Below, one piece after another: positions 25,097 to 34,047 of a stretch of 64,000 bases of DNA (positions within the stretch are counted from its first letter, which is position 1; the number at the start of each line of letters is the position of its first letter). The notes below the pieces were generated by a model, which saw only the letters and a list, made by a program, of their open reading frames with translations, was not told where the DNA came from and did not search any database. Both the position numbers and the translations under genes were made by a program. Origin of the DNA: Amycolatopsis australiensis (GTDB lineage Bacteria; Actinomycetota; Actinomycetes; Mycobacteriales; Pseudonocardiaceae); the NCBI RefSeq assembly GCF_900119165.1, contig NZ_FPJG01000006.1, positions 8,861,001 to 8,925,000 of the forward strand. Reading direction: 5' to 3'.

Positions 25097-26395
25097 ATGA
25101 GTATGCGGACCGGTGCCGCCGATCCGCGCGGTGTGCCACGCTTTCGTGACGTCCTCGTGGCTCCACGGCGCTGGGCGCTGTGGCACCAGGGTCCGCGGGT
25201 GATTGTGTACTGCCTCCTGAGCGAGGCGGCCGCGGTGGTCTTCACGCTGCGCCCGTACCCGGTCGCGGTGGACCGGCGGACGGCGGTGACCCTGGTGGTG
25301 CTGCTGGTTCTCGGCGTCGTCCAGTCGGAGACGGGCCGCCGGGTGGAGCGGATCCGCCGCCGGGTCTCGGGAACGCCGCACATCAACATGACGTCGGTCT
25401 GGACGTTCGCGGGAGTGTTGTTGCTGCCGCCGGTGCTGCTGGCGGTGCTGGTGGGCGGCCTGTACGGGCACCTGGCGGTCCGCAGCTGGTACCGCCTGCA
25501 GCGCGTGCCGGCGTCGCGGACGGTCAGCAACGCGGCGATCATCCTGCTTTCGTGTTACGCGGCCCAGGCGGTCCTGCGCGTTTCGGGCGCTGCGGACGTC
25601 CGCTCGGCACTGACCCGCGGCTGGGCCGGGACGTTCGCGATCACGGCGGCGGGAGCGACGTTCTTCGTGGTGAACGCCCTGCTCGTGTTGCCGGCCCGCC
25701 GCGAGATCGGCCGGACGGCCGAGGCGTTGTTCGGCACCTGGTCGGACAACGGCCTGGAGGTGGCGACGCTCTGCCTGGGCGCGTTCAACGCGGTGGCCAT
25801 GGCGACGTTGCCGGGCCTGGTGGTGCTGGTGTTGCCGCCGTTGCTGTTGCTGCACCGGACGGTGCTGGTGAAGCAGCTGGAGGTGGCGGCGCACCGCGAC
25901 GAGAAGACTGGCCTGTACAACACGAGCGGCTGGCACGCGGTGGCGGAGCGGACGCTGGCGGCCGCGGCGCGCCAGCGTTCGACGTTCGGGTTGCTGATGC
26001 TGGACCTGGACCACTTCAAGCAGGTGAACGACACGTACGGCCACCTGGCGGGTGACGCGGTGCTGCGCGCGGTGGCGGAGTCGATCATCGGAGCGGTCCG
26101 CGGCCGGGGCGACGCGGTGGGCCGGTTCGGCGGCGAGGAGTTCGTGGTGCTGCTGCCGGGCATCGCGCACCCGGACATCGGCGCGGTGGCGGAGCGCATC
26201 CGCCGGGCGATCAGCGCGTTGACGGTCCAGGCGGGGCAGTTGTCGATCACGGGCCTGTCGACGTCGATCGGCATGGCGGTGTATCCGCAGGCGGGAACGA
26301 CGTTGCAGCGCTTACTGGACGCGGCGGATACGGCGCTGTATCACGCGAAGGCGACCGGCCGGAACAAGGTGGTCCACGTGGCGGACGTGGGCTGA
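25097..26395 (+). CDS. Membrane-bound diguanylate cyclase (GGDEF protein)
   Basis: 432 aa. About six to seven N-terminal membrane segments (residues 30-255, MASE-like sensor) precede a GGDEF domain. Catalytic features are intact: DEKTGLYNTSGW, FKQVNDTYGHLAGD and the signature GRFGGEEF. The usual allosteric I-site RxxD before the signature is absent (the residues are RGRGD, with Gly at the needed position), so product inhibition by that route is unlikely. No EAL domain follows. It should make cyclic di-GMP at the membrane; in actinomycetes this signal controls development through BldD. The ATG at 25097 is used; ATG 25103 is an alternative. Confidence 0.9.
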   Translation: MSMRTGAADPRGVPRFRDVLVAPRRWALWHQGPRVIVYCLLSEAAAVVFTLRPYPVAVDRRTAVTLVVLLVLGVVQSETGRRVERIRRRVSGTPHINMTSVWTFAGVLLLPPVLLAVLVGGLYGHLAVRSWYRLQRVPASRTVSNAAIILLSCYAAQAVLRVSGAADVRSALTRGWAGTFAITAAGATFFVVNALLVLPARREIGRTAEALFGTWSDNGLEVATLCLGAFNAVAMATLPGLVVLVLPPLLLLHRTVLVKQLEVAAHRDEKTGLYNTSGWHAVAERTLAAAARQRSTFGLLMLDLDHFKQVNDTYGHLAGDAVLRAVAESIIGAVRGRGDAVGRFGGEEFVVLLPGIAHPDIGAVAERIRRAISALTVQAGQLSITGLSTSIGMAVYPQAGTTLQRLLDAADTALYHAKATGRNKVVHVADVG

Positions 26396-26605
26396 TCAGG
26401 CGGTCTTGTGCCGCCGCCCGGCATCGAGCCCGAGCATGGCCAGCAGCTCGGCGCACTCGCGCCCGTCGATGGAGTGACCGGCAACGGTGATGACGGCCCG
26501 ATCGTTCTGTTCGGCGAGCCGAACGGCCTCTTCGGCCCGGATGACCCCCATCCGGCTGTCTTCGTCGTTGGCGGTGGAGCTGCCGTTGTGCCGGGCCCAG
26601 GTCAT
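26396..26605 (-). CDS. Small protein of unknown function
   Basis: 69 aa, not recognised. It starts MTWARHNGSS with an AGGTGG ribosome site upstream and ends one base after the convergent cyclase stop. The C-terminal part (RLAEQNDRAVITVAGHSIDG then ECAELLAMLGLDAG) is a plausible small alpha/beta unit with no known motif. A start 20 codons earlier (26665) is possible. Support is the compact composition and fit to the neighbouring stop; no partner is evident. Confidence 0.55.
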   Translation of the reverse strand: MTWARHNGSSTANDEDSRMGVIRAEEAVRLAEQNDRAVITVAGHSIDGRECAELLAMLGLDAGRRHKTA

Positions 26606-26955
26606 CTGGCCACCTGCTTCCGACCCCACGGGTGCGGGGCCATGGTCGGGCCTCAAGCATGACACTCACGAAAACTTCACCCACAAGTGGGGGCGTTGTG
26701 GCGCGGTCGAGATGCCGGTTTGGTGGCTTTCGGGTCCGTCGGCTCCGCTGGGACAGCGGTCACGCGAGGCCGGGAGCGGCCCCGAGGAGAGCGGCGCGAT
26801 GCCGGGGGGCGGCGAAGCCCGCGAGGGTGGTCCCCGAGGCGAGGCCCGTGGGGGCAGGCCTCGGGTGCGAGCCCGCAGGGCAAGTCCCCGAGCCCCCAAA
26901 ACACCCAATAACGAAGAGAAGACCCATGCCCGAAGGGGCATGGGCCTTCTCGAAG
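26606..26955. other. Gap between the small gene and tmRNA
   Basis: About 350 bases. The right end is the tmRNA terminator (26917-26950). The middle, 26740-26900, is G-rich with many short inverted words around GGCGGCGAAGCCC and CCCCGAGGCGAGGC; a GGCGGCGAAGCCC word also occurs in the gap between the two initiator tRNA genes at 37290. Open frames crossing it show no family signal. No gene supported. Confidence 0.6.
26917..26950 (-). terminator. Intrinsic terminator of tmRNA
   Basis: Arms CCCATGCCC (26923-26931) and GGGCATGGG (26936-26944) around loop GAAG, extended by AGAAG/CTTCT after one mismatch. It lies six bases past the 3' end of tmRNA in its direction of reading. Confidence 0.85.
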
Positions 26956-27321
26956 TGGAGGTGCCGGGAATTGAACCCGGGTCCTCTGGCGCCTCGACAG
27001 GGCTTCTCCGTGCGCAGTCCGCTACGTCTCTACTCGGCTCCCTCAGTCACGCGAACAAGCTGAGGTGACGAGCCCAGCCACTGTTTGCTTCACGGCTGTT
27101 CCCCGTGGCCGGGACAACCGCTGAGCCTCCTAGCTGATGCCGGTACCCGGGCCGGAGGCGAACCCGGGCCGACAGAGACGCACTCGCTCAGGCGGCGAGG
27201 GCGTACTCGCGCTGACTGGAGTCGGCGCTTATTTGGTTGCGATGACGCTTAACGGTGGTCTCTCGCCTGCACCGGCACGCTTCCCCTGACTCAACGTCCA
27301 AAGTCGAAACCGTTCACCCCC
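26956..27321 (-). ncRNA. ssrA: Transfer-messenger RNA (tmRNA)
   Basis: About 366 nt, read leftward. The 5' end GGGGGUGAACGGUUUCGAC and the 3' end UUCAAUUCCCGGCACCUCCA form the alanyl-tRNA-like domain; the acceptor stem pairs GGGGGUG with CACCUCC and so contains the G3-U70 wobble recognised by alanyl-tRNA synthetase. CCA is not encoded (the DNA goes on CTT). The tag frame on the minus strand, 27226 down to the TGA at 27190-27188, reads ADSSQREYALAA, the ALAA-ending degron typical of actinobacteria. With SmpB (32576-33058, same strand) it frees ribosomes from mRNAs lacking a stop codon. Pseudoknot regions fill the middle. Confidence 0.97.
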
Positions 27322-27471
27322 TTGGTGGGACTACAACCTGTCCATCATAACGCGCCGCGCGACTGCTTTAGTCCCCTGGTAGGGCCAGCCCTACCGCCGG
27401 GATGCCCGTGCGCACCATGTCCGGCGCGCCGCCGGGCGACGATCCTGGACTCCGGCAGAAGGGAGCCGGTC

Positions 27472-28146
27472 ATGGTGCGCGAGAGGCGGGATCCGCCGTT
27501 CGGTGGTTCGGTGGTGTTCCTGCTGATGAACCTGCCGCTGGGGGTGGTGGCGTTCGGGTTGCTGACGGCGTTCACGGCGGCCGGGGTGGGGACCGCGGTC
27601 GTCTGGGTGGGGGTGGGCCTGCTCGCCGTCGTCGTCCTCGCGGTGCGCGGGGGCGCCCGGCTGGAGCGCGCCCGCGTCTACGCGCTGCTGGACCGGTACA
27701 TCGATCTGCCGTACCTGCCGTTGCCGGCCGGGCCTCAGTCGCTCCGGTGGAAGGGACGGCTGAAGGATCCGTCGACGTGGCGGGACCTCGCCTACTTCTT
27801 CCTCCTGTTCCCGCTGGGCCTGGTGGAGTTCGTCCTGGTGACGGTGTTCTGGTCGACGAGCCTGGCGCTGGCCGGGCTGCCGATCTACTTCCGGTGGCTG
27901 CCGGACGGCGCGTACTACTTCCCGGCGGAGGACCTGCGGTGGCTGACCGTGGATTCGACGGTGGAAGCGCTACCGTGGGCAGCGCTGGGGGTGCTGTTCA
28001 TCGCGTTGTCGGTGGCGTTGACGAAGGCGCTCGCGGGGATGCACGCCCGGCTGGCGAACGCGCTGCTGGGGACGACGGTGGCCCAGCGCCGTCGGATGGA
28101 GCGCTGGTGGGAAGACGCGGAAGAGAAGAACCTGGTGGCGGGATGA
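27472..28146 (+). CDS. Stand-alone sensor-domain membrane protein
   Basis: 224 aa with four membrane segments. It matches the N-terminal membrane part of the histidine kinase that follows: both have the run AGVGTAVVWVG, then DPSTWRDLAYF or DPTTWRDLAYF before the third helix. So this is a sensor domain without a kinase, a tandem paralogue. The ATG at 27472 follows AGAAGGGAG; the open frame upstream overlaps the tmRNA promoter region. The stop overlaps the kinase ATG (ATGA). Probably works with the kinase as a signal-input subunit; inferred from coupling and similarity. Confidence 0.85.
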   Translation: MVRERRDPPFGGSVVFLLMNLPLGVVAFGLLTAFTAAGVGTAVVWVGVGLLAVVVLAVRGGARLERARVYALLDRYIDLPYLPLPAGPQSLRWKGRLKDPSTWRDLAYFFLLFPLGLVEFVLVTVFWSTSLALAGLPIYFRWLPDGAYYFPAEDLRWLTVDSTVEALPWAALGVLFIALSVALTKALAGMHARLANALLGTTVAQRRRMERWWEDAEEKNLVAG

Positions 28147-29273
28147 CGGAGGCGCAGCAGCCGGAGCACCCGCGGCCGCATCCGGCTCGCACGATCGTGT
28201 ACATGATCACCGGGTTCGTCTTCCGGCTCGTGCAGTTCGTGCTGATCGTGGTCGGGATCGCGGCCGGGGTCGGCACGGCGGTGGTGTGGGTCGGGTTCCC
28301 GATCCTGCTGGCGACGACGAGCTTCGTCCGCTGGTCGGGTGACCGCGAGCGGAAGTGGCTGGGGACGATGCTGCGGGTGCCGCTGCCGCCGGTGGAGCGG
28401 CGCCCGTACGACGGCGAGCCGCTGCTGCGCCGCTGGCTGGTGCGGCTGAGCGACCCGACGACGTGGCGGGACCTGGCGTACTTCATGGCGGCGTTCCCGC
28501 TGGCGTGCGCGGAGCTCGGCATCGCGATCGCGTCGATCGTGCTGCTGCCGATGGCGATCTGGGTGACGCCGTGGCTGGGCTGGCTGCACGGCGAGCTGGG
28601 CATCGCCCTGCTGGGCCCGAACCGCACGAAGCGGCTGGAGCAGAAGGCCGAGCGGCTGCAGGCTTCGCGGGCTCGCGGCGTCGACGCGGCGGAGGCGGAA
28701 CGGCGCCGCATCGAGCGTGACCTGCACGACGGCGCGCAGCAGCGGCTGGTGGCCGTCGCGATGAGCCTCGGGCGGGCGAAGTCGAAGTTCGACCAGGACC
28801 CGGACATGGTGCGGGAGCTGATCGACGAGGCGCACTCGGACGCGAAGCTCGCCGTGTCGGAGCTGCGTGACCTGGCACGCGGCATCTACCCCGCGGTGCT
28901 CGGCGACCGCGGGCTGGACGCGGCGCTCTCGGCGCAGGCGGCGAAGTCGCCGATCCCGGTGGACGTGCAGGTCGACGTCGAACCGCGCCCACCGGCGGCG
29001 GTGGAGACGACGGCGTACTTCATCGTCGGCGAGACGCTGACGAACATCGCGAAGCACTCCGGAGCGACCGAAGCGGGCGTGAAGGTGTGGCGGACCGACG
29101 ACCACGTCGTCGTCGAGATCACCGACAACGGCCACGGCGGCGCCGAGGTGCGCCCCGGCGGTGGGCTGGCCGGCCTGGCCGACCGCGCCGCGACGATCGA
29201 CGGCGTCATCACGGTGGTCAGCCCGGTGGGCGGACCGACGGTGATCCGGGCTGACCTGCCCTGCCAGTGGTGA
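28143..29273 (+). CDS. NarL-type sensor histidine kinase
   Basis: 376 aa. Four membrane segments (about 20-60 and 110-155) form the sensor domain, then a coiled linker (RTKRLEQKAERLQASRARG), the HisKA_3 box RRIERDLHDGAQQRLVAVAM with His195, and the ATPase domain with GETLTNIAKHSGA, VEITDNGHGGA and GGGLAGLADRAATIDG. All catalytic boxes are intact. Coupled to the sensor-only gene before it and followed 39 bases later by its response regulator. Such MacS/LiaS-like sets often respond to envelope stress in actinomycetes, but the signal is unknown. Confidence 0.93.
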   Translation: MTEAQQPEHPRPHPARTIVYMITGFVFRLVQFVLIVVGIAAGVGTAVVWVGFPILLATTSFVRWSGDRERKWLGTMLRVPLPPVERRPYDGEPLLRRWLVRLSDPTTWRDLAYFMAAFPLACAELGIAIASIVLLPMAIWVTPWLGWLHGELGIALLGPNRTKRLEQKAERLQASRARGVDAAEAERRRIERDLHDGAQQRLVAVAMSLGRAKSKFDQDPDMVRELIDEAHSDAKLAVSELRDLARGIYPAVLGDRGLDAALSAQAAKSPIPVDVQVDVEPRPPAAVETTAYFIVGETLTNIAKHSGATEAGVKVWRTDDHVVVEITDNGHGGAEVRPGGGLAGLADRAATIDGVITVVSPVGGPTVIRADLPCQW

Positions 29274-29312
29274 ATAGGCTGGACCCCGTTCAGCTGAGAA
29301 CCTGGGGGCCGG

Positions 29313-29954
29313 ATGCGGGTAGTCATCGCCGAGGACGCCGTGCTGCTGCGGGCCGGGGTGACCCGCCTGCTCGCCGACGAGGGCATCGAGACGGTCGCGG
29401 CCGTCGACAACGGCGACGACCTGCTGGGCGCGGTCAAGGAACATCGCCCGGACCTGGCGATCGTCGACGTCCGGATGCCACCGACGTTCACCGACGAAGG
29501 CCTGCGCGCGGCGCTGGCGGCACGCAAGGAAGTGACGGGGCTGCCGGTGCTGGTGCTGTCGCAGTACGTCGAGGAGTCGTACGCGGTGGAGCTGCTGTCG
29601 GGCGGCGCGGGCGGGGTCGGCTACCTGCTGAAGGAGCGCGTGGCGGACGTCGACGAGTTCCTGGACGCGGTCCGCCGGGTGGCCAACGGCGGCACGGCGA
29701 TCGACCCGGACGTGATCGCCCAGCTGATGGCCCGCGGCCGGCGCAACCCGCTGGACGCGCTGACCGCCCGCGAGTCGGAGGTGCTGGGGCTGATGGCCCA
29801 GGGCCTGTCGAACACGGCGATCGCGAACTCCCTGGTCGTCTCGCACGGCGCGGTGGAGAAGCACATCGGCAACATCTTCTCGAAGCTCGGGCTCGAGGCC
29901 AGCGCGGAGGAACACCGCCGGGTGCGCGCGGTGCTGACCTACCTCGGCCGTTAG
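29313..29954 (+). CDS. NarL/LuxR family response regulator
   Basis: 213 aa. Receiver domain with the acidic pair at 7-8 (AEDA), Asp52 (IVDVRMPP), Ser in VLVLSQY at the Thr/Ser switch position and Lys in GYLLKERV. LuxR DNA-binding domain LTARESEVLGLMAQGLSNTAIANSL near residue 150. The partner kinase is immediately upstream. The ATG at 29313 lies downstream of TGGGGGCCGG, a modest ribosome site. Confidence 0.93.
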   Translation: MRVVIAEDAVLLRAGVTRLLADEGIETVAAVDNGDDLLGAVKEHRPDLAIVDVRMPPTFTDEGLRAALAARKEVTGLPVLVLSQYVEESYAVELLSGGAGGVGYLLKERVADVDEFLDAVRRVANGGTAIDPDVIAQLMARGRRNPLDALTARESEVLGLMAQGLSNTAIANSLVVSHGAVEKHIGNIFSKLGLEASAEEHRRVRAVLTYLGR

Positions 29955-30072
29955 CGAGAACGGACGGTCACCGGAAGTCCCGTAAGGTGGACATAGGGTC
30001 ACCCGTTCCGCGGGCGGCACCCCGTGCACCGCTCACCTACCATGAGCGGACCCGTCGGAGAGGAGCGCGCAG

Positions 30073-30297
30073 ATGACCGACGAGACCCGCTGCGTCCGCT
30101 TCTTCGGTGGCCCGCTCGACGGCCGCGTCCAGGAACTCGGGGACGCCGAGCCCGTGCCCGGCACCGTCATCCGGCACATCCACCTGCACGGCGGCCCGAA
30201 GATCGAGACCCGCTACGAGCTCGGGCTCACCGAGCACGGCTGGGAGTACCGGGTCGCCGCGGCGCAGCACGAACCCGAGCCGGACGGGCTGAGGTAG
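30073..30297 (+). CDS. Small conserved-type protein of unknown function
   Basis: 74 aa, function not recognised. It reads RCVRFFGGPLDGRVQELGD, then HIHLHGGPKIETRYELG and WEYRVAA, a pattern of short beta strands that looks like a small beta-sheet fold; FFGGPLDG is a motif seen in many small actinobacterial proteins. A strong GGAGAGGAG site precedes the ATG at 30073. A hairpin terminator follows the stop, so this is probably a single-gene transcript. Confidence 0.75.
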   Translation: MTDETRCVRFFGGPLDGRVQELGDAEPVPGTVIRHIHLHGGPKIETRYELGLTEHGWEYRVAAAQHEPEPDGLR

Positions 30298-30302
30298 GGA
30301 GA

Positions 30303-30323
30303 ACCCCCGCATCCGGCGGGGGT
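30303..30323 (+). terminator. Hairpin terminator
   Basis: ACCCCCGC (30303-30310), five-base loop, GCGGGGGT (30316-30323), just after the stop of the small gene at 30297. No T-tract follows. Confidence 0.6.
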
Positions 30324-30391
30324 GAACAGGACCCCGAAGACGCCGGTCAGCACCGCTGTTCCGGCCGCTCGAAGCGGCCAAGCTCGACAGC

Positions 30392-31693
30392 ATGCAAACG
30401 AGCCGGGACCGCTTCCTCGACGTCGTCCGGGCGGGGGCCATCCTCGCCGTCATCGCCCAGCACTGGGTCATGCCGGTGCTGTCCTATTCCGACGGTCACC
30501 TCGCCACCGGCAACGCCCTCGCGACCCCGGGCTGGTGGGTCGTCACCTGGCTGTCCCAGGTCATGCCGCTGGTCTTCTTCGCCGGCGGCGCCGCCAACCT
30601 GATCTCCTTCCGTCGCGCGGAATCCCCGCAGCGGTGGCTCGGCGCGCGCCTCAAGCGGCTCATGCTGCCCGTGCTGCCGCTGCTGGCCGTCTGGCTCGTC
30701 ATCCCGGACTTCCTGCGCGGCCTCGGCGTGCCGCCGCAGCCGCTACAGGTCGGCAGCGCGATCGCCGCGCAGCTGCTGTGGTTCCTGGCGGTGTACGTCC
30801 TGGTCGTGCTGCTCACGCCGCTGATGGTCGCCGCGCACCGGCGCTGGGGCCTGAAGGTGCCGCTGGTCATGGCCGCGGCGGGCGTGCTCGTCGACGTCGC
30901 CCGCTTCAACGACTTCGGCTACATCGGATACGCCAACGCGATCTTCGTCTGGGTCGCCGTCCACCAGCTCGGCTTCCACTACGTCGAAGGCCGGCTCGGC
31001 GCGCTCACCCGCCGCGGCGCGCTCACGTTGTCGGCCGCCGGTTTCGGCGTAACGGCGTCGCTGGTCGCGTTCGGCCCGTACCCGGCCAGCATGATCGGCA
31101 TGCCGGGTGCGCCGGTGTCGAACATGAGCCCGCCGACCGTGCTGCTGGCCTTCCTCGCCGTCGGCCAGATCGGCCTGCTGCTCGCCTTCCGCCCACAGCT
31201 GAACGCGCTCGCCGAGCGTCCCGGCGCCGGCCGCGTCCTGAGCTGGCTGGGCGCGCGGTTCATGAGCGTCTACCTGTGGCACATGCCGGCGCTGATCGTG
31301 GTCGCGGGCGTGACGGTCTACGGCCTCGGCTACGAGACGCCCGAGCCGGGCACGCTGCTCTGGCTGGTCATGGCGCCCGCGTGGTTCGCGGTGTGCGGGC
31401 TGGTGCTGCTGGGCCTGCTGCGGCTGTTCGCGCAGTTCGAGATGCAGCGGGACGCGGGTGTCGTGACGGCGAAGGTCCCGCAGCTGGTCGTGGCGGCCCT
31501 GATGATCTCGGGTGGCCTGCTCGGCCTGGCCGCGCACGGGTTCGCGCCGCTGTCGGACGGCATCGGGCACGGCCCGGTGCCGTGGATCGTCCTCGCGACG
31601 GCCGGGTTCCTGCTGGCGGGCAAGCCGGTCCCGGTGGTCGACCTGCTGGGCCGCGCGGTGGTCGTGAGCGAACGGGCCGCGCTCAAGCGCTGA
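30392..31693 (+). CDS. Membrane acyltransferase (acyltransferase 3 family)
   Basis: 433 aa with about ten membrane segments. The family motif at the N-terminus reads RDRFLDVVRAGAILAVIAQHW, with the conserved Arg and His of acyltransferase 3 proteins, and FFAGGAANLISFRR follows in the first loop. These enzymes O-acetylate or O-acylate surface sugars, peptidoglycan or secreted lipids and antibiotics; the target here is unknown. The ATG at 30392 begins just before the motif. The last 11 bases overlap the convergent amidohydrolase gene. Confidence 0.85.
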   Translation: MQTSRDRFLDVVRAGAILAVIAQHWVMPVLSYSDGHLATGNALATPGWWVVTWLSQVMPLVFFAGGAANLISFRRAESPQRWLGARLKRLMLPVLPLLAVWLVIPDFLRGLGVPPQPLQVGSAIAAQLLWFLAVYVLVVLLTPLMVAAHRRWGLKVPLVMAAAGVLVDVARFNDFGYIGYANAIFVWVAVHQLGFHYVEGRLGALTRRGALTLSAAGFGVTASLVAFGPYPASMIGMPGAPVSNMSPPTVLLAFLAVGQIGLLLAFRPQLNALAERPGAGRVLSWLGARFMSVYLWHMPALIVVAGVTVYGLGYETPEPGTLLWLVMAPAWFAVCGLVLLGLLRLFAQFEMQRDAGVVTAKVPQLVVAALMISGGLLGLAAHGFAPLSDGIGHGPVPWIVLATAGFLLAGKPVPVVDLLGRAVVVSERAALKR

Positions 31694-32579
31694 GCAGCCG
31701 CAGCGGGGTGTCGTGCAGGACGGCCCGCAGGAACGGCTCCCCCAGGCGATCGTCGGCCGCCCAGCCGGCGATCGCCTGCAGCTGCGTCGCGTAGGAGTAC
31801 GGGATGTTGGGGAAGTCCGTGCCCAGCACCACCCGGTCGGCGAACGCGGCCAGCCGCGCCGTCCAGTCCGGCGGCAGCGGCGACATCTTCTCCGCGAACG
31901 GGACGCCGACCATCGTCGTGTCCAGGTGCACCCGGGGGTACTTCGCCAGCAGGTCGAACGCGGCGCCGAACTCGGGCATCGCGGCGTGCGCGAGCACGGC
32001 CGTCAGGTCCGGGTATCGCGCCAGCACCTCTTCGAACACCGACAACCCGGTGAAGTCGCCCCGCAACGGACCGTGTCCACAGTGGACGACGACCGGCACG
32101 CCGGCGTCGGCCAGCGCGCCCCACACCGGCTTCAGCAGCTCGTCCCGCGGGTCGTACGCGCCGACCTGCACGTGCGCCTTGAACACCCGGGCGCCCGCCC
32201 GCAGCGCACCGTCCACAGCGGACCCGGCGCCCGGTTCGGGGTAGAACGTCCCGGTCGGGACGGCGTCCGGAACCCGCGAAGCGAACTCGAGCGCCCAGTC
32301 CGTCAGCCACTGCGCCATGCCTGGCTTGTGCGGGTAGACCAGCGGCGCGAAGCGCGTCACACCCAGCGCCCGCAGTGTCTCCAGACGCTCCTCTTCGGAC
32401 GTCCGGTAGTGCACCGGCCACTCGGTGCCGTAGTGCGTCGACGCCTGGTCGAAGTACGCCCAGACCTTGTCCATCACCGGTTTCGGCAGGAAGTGGACGT
32501 GCAGGTCGACCAGGCCGGGGAGGCCGAGCGACGCGGTCCAGCGCGCGACGTCGCTGTCGGAGGCCGGACCGTGGCTCAC
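31683..32579 (-). CDS. Amidohydrolase family protein (Amidohydro_2)
   Basis: 298 aa TIM-barrel metal hydrolase or decarboxylase. HxH near the N-terminus ([12 protein letters not shown]), central His in VVVHCGHGP and [12 protein letters not shown], and the late Asp in [14 protein letters not shown] are all present. Family members hydrolyse or decarboxylate aromatic and cyclic acids; substrate unknown. The GTG at 32579 overlaps the smpB stop (GTGA), so it is co-translated behind smpB, a link of position only. A copy of the palindrome TCCACAGTGGA lies inside at 32076-32086 and encodes part of VHCGH. Confidence 0.83.
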   Translation of the reverse strand: MSHGPASDSDVARWTASLGLPGLVDLHVHFLPKPVMDKVWAYFDQASTHYGTEWPVHYRTSEEERLETLRALGVTRFAPLVYPHKPGMAQWLTDWALEFASRVPDAVPTGTFYPEPGAGSAVDGALRAGARVFKAHVQVGAYDPRDELLKPVWGALADAGVPVVVHCGHGPLRGDFTGLSVFEEVLARYPDLTAVLAHAAMPEFGAAFDLLAKYPRVHLDTTMVGVPFAEKMSPLPPDWTARLAAFADRVVLGTDFPNIPYSYATQLQAIAGWAADDRLGEPFLRAVLHDTPLRLLSA

Positions 32580-33058
32580 TCCGTGAACCGGCCTTTCAGC
32601 GCCCGGCCCATCGCCTTGCTGATGTCGCGCTGCGCGTCCCGCTTGGCCAGCGCCTGCCGCTTGTCGTAGGCCTTCTTACCGCGGGCGAGCGCGATCTCGA
32701 CCTTGACCTTGCCGTCCTTGAAGTACATCGACAGCGGCACCAGGGAGAGCCCGCTCTCCTTGGTCTTGCCGATGAGCTTCTCGATCTCCCGCCGGTGCAG
32801 CAGCAGCTTCCGGGTGCGCCGCGGCATGTGGTTGGTCCACGTGCCCTGCGTGTACTCCGGGATGTGCACGTTGCGCAGCCACACTTCACCGTCGTCGACC
32901 GTCGCGAACGCGTCCGCCAGGGACGCCTTGCCCTCGCGCAGGCTCTTGACCTCGGTGCCGACGAGCACGAGACCGCACTCGTAGGTGTCGAGGATGGCGT
33001 AGTCGTGCCGCGCCTTGCGGTTCGACACGATCACCTTCTGGCCACGTTCCTTGGGCAT
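32576..33058 (-). CDS. smpB: SsrA-binding protein SmpB
   Basis: 160 aa, normal length. Diagnostic parts: [49 protein letters not shown] and the C-terminal basic tail [23 protein letters not shown] in its pieces, which enters the empty mRNA channel. SmpB brings tmRNA to stalled ribosomes. Its RNA partner lies about 5 kb to the left on the same strand. Upstream on the same strand are ftsX and ftsE, the usual actinobacterial order prfB-ftsE-ftsX-smpB. Confidence 0.97.
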   Translation of the reverse strand: MPKERGQKVIVSNRKARHDYAILDTYECGLVLVGTEVKSLREGKASLADAFATVDDGEVWLRNVHIPEYTQGTWTNHMPRRTRKLLLHRREIEKLIGKTKESGLSLVPLSMYFKDGKVKVEIALARGKKAYDKRQALAKRDAQRDISKAMGRALKGRFTE

Positions 33059-33105
33059 ACGACCACTCTACGTGATTCTCGAAACGGCGAGCAGCTGATT
33101 AAACG

Positions 33106-33999
33106 CTAGTGCCGGACGTACAGGCGCAGCGTGACGTACCCGGTGATGGCGGAGATCACCACGGACACCGCCAGCAGGATCGGCGCGACCGGGAACAGCA
33201 GCTCCAGCATGGTGATCTTCGGGAACACGTCCCCGGTGAACACCGAGTCGAGGAAGCCGGCCTTCGTGACGATCAGCATGATGATCCCGAGGACCGCACC
33301 GACCACGCCGGCGACCACCGCCTCCAGGAGGAACGGCAGCTGCGTGTACCACCGCGTGGCGCCGACCAGCCGCATGATGCCGACCTCGGTGCGCCGGGTG
33401 AACGCCGACACCTGGATCGTGTTCGCGATCAGCAGCAGCGCGGCGATGGCCATGATGAGCGCGGCGCCGAAGGCCATGTTGCGGACACCGTTGAAGGCGT
33501 TGAACACGCGGTCGAGGAACTTCTTCTGGTCGTCGACCTTCCGCACGCCGGGTTTGGTCGCGTACTCCTGCACGATCGCGTCGCTGCGGTCCGGGTCCTT
33601 CAGCTTCACGTGCAGCGACGCGGGCAGCGATTCCGGCCCGGTCAGCTGGATGAGCTCCGGCTGGCTCTCGAAGATCTTCTTGAACCGCTCGAAGGCCTGG
33701 TCGCGGTTCTCGAACACGACCGACTCGACACCGTTGTTGCTCTGCAGCGAGGTCCGCAGCGACTGGCACAGCGACTGCGTGCAGTTCTTGTCGGTCGCGC
33801 TGATGTCGTCGGTGAGGTAGACCGAAACCTCGACGTCGGCGAGGAAGTTGGCCTTCATCTTGTCGATCGTCCGCACGGCGAGGAGGCCGCCGCCGAGCAT
33901 GGCGAGCGACACGGCCGTGGTCAGCATCATCGCGATGGTCATCGTGACGTTCCGGCGCAGGCCGGTGACTACCTCACTGAAGACGAAACTGGCGCGCAT
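33106..33999 (-). CDS. ftsX: Cell division protein FtsX, permease-like
   Basis: 297 aa. One N-terminal membrane helix (TMTIAMMLTTAVSLAMLGGGLLAV), a large external domain of about 130 residues with two cysteines in KNCTQSLCQSL, then three helices in the C-terminal half with QVSAFTRRTEVGIMRLVGAT between them. With FtsE it forms an ABC-type complex that does not transport but activates a peptidoglycan hydrolase (RipC in mycobacteria) at the septum. 48 bases separate it from ftsE. Confidence 0.95.
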   Translation of the reverse strand: MRASFVFSEVVTGLRRNVTMTIAMMLTTAVSLAMLGGGLLAVRTIDKMKANFLADVEVSVYLTDDISATDKNCTQSLCQSLRTSLQSNNGVESVVFENRDQAFERFKKIFESQPELIQLTGPESLPASLHVKLKDPDRSDAIVQEYATKPGVRKVDDQKKFLDRVFNAFNGVRNMAFGAALIMAIAALLLIANTIQVSAFTRRTEVGIMRLVGATRWYTQLPFLLEAVVAGVVGAVLGIIMLIVTKAGFLDSVFTGDVFPKITMLELLFPVAPILLAVSVVISAITGYVTLRLYVRH

Positions 34000-34047
34000 G
34001 TCGGGGTCGAGTCCTTGGGGTCGGGGTGGTCGTGCGGGGCGGGGAGG

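Noticed and set aside
26956..27040. Separate tRNA-Ala gene
   Set aside because: The T arm and acceptor belong to the tRNA-like end of tmRNA; there is no anticodon arm, and the 5' half lies 300 bases away.
26666..27068. Overlapping frames on both strands before and across tmRNA
   Set aside because: They overlap the tmRNA, its terminator or a repeat-rich G/C tract and share no family signal.
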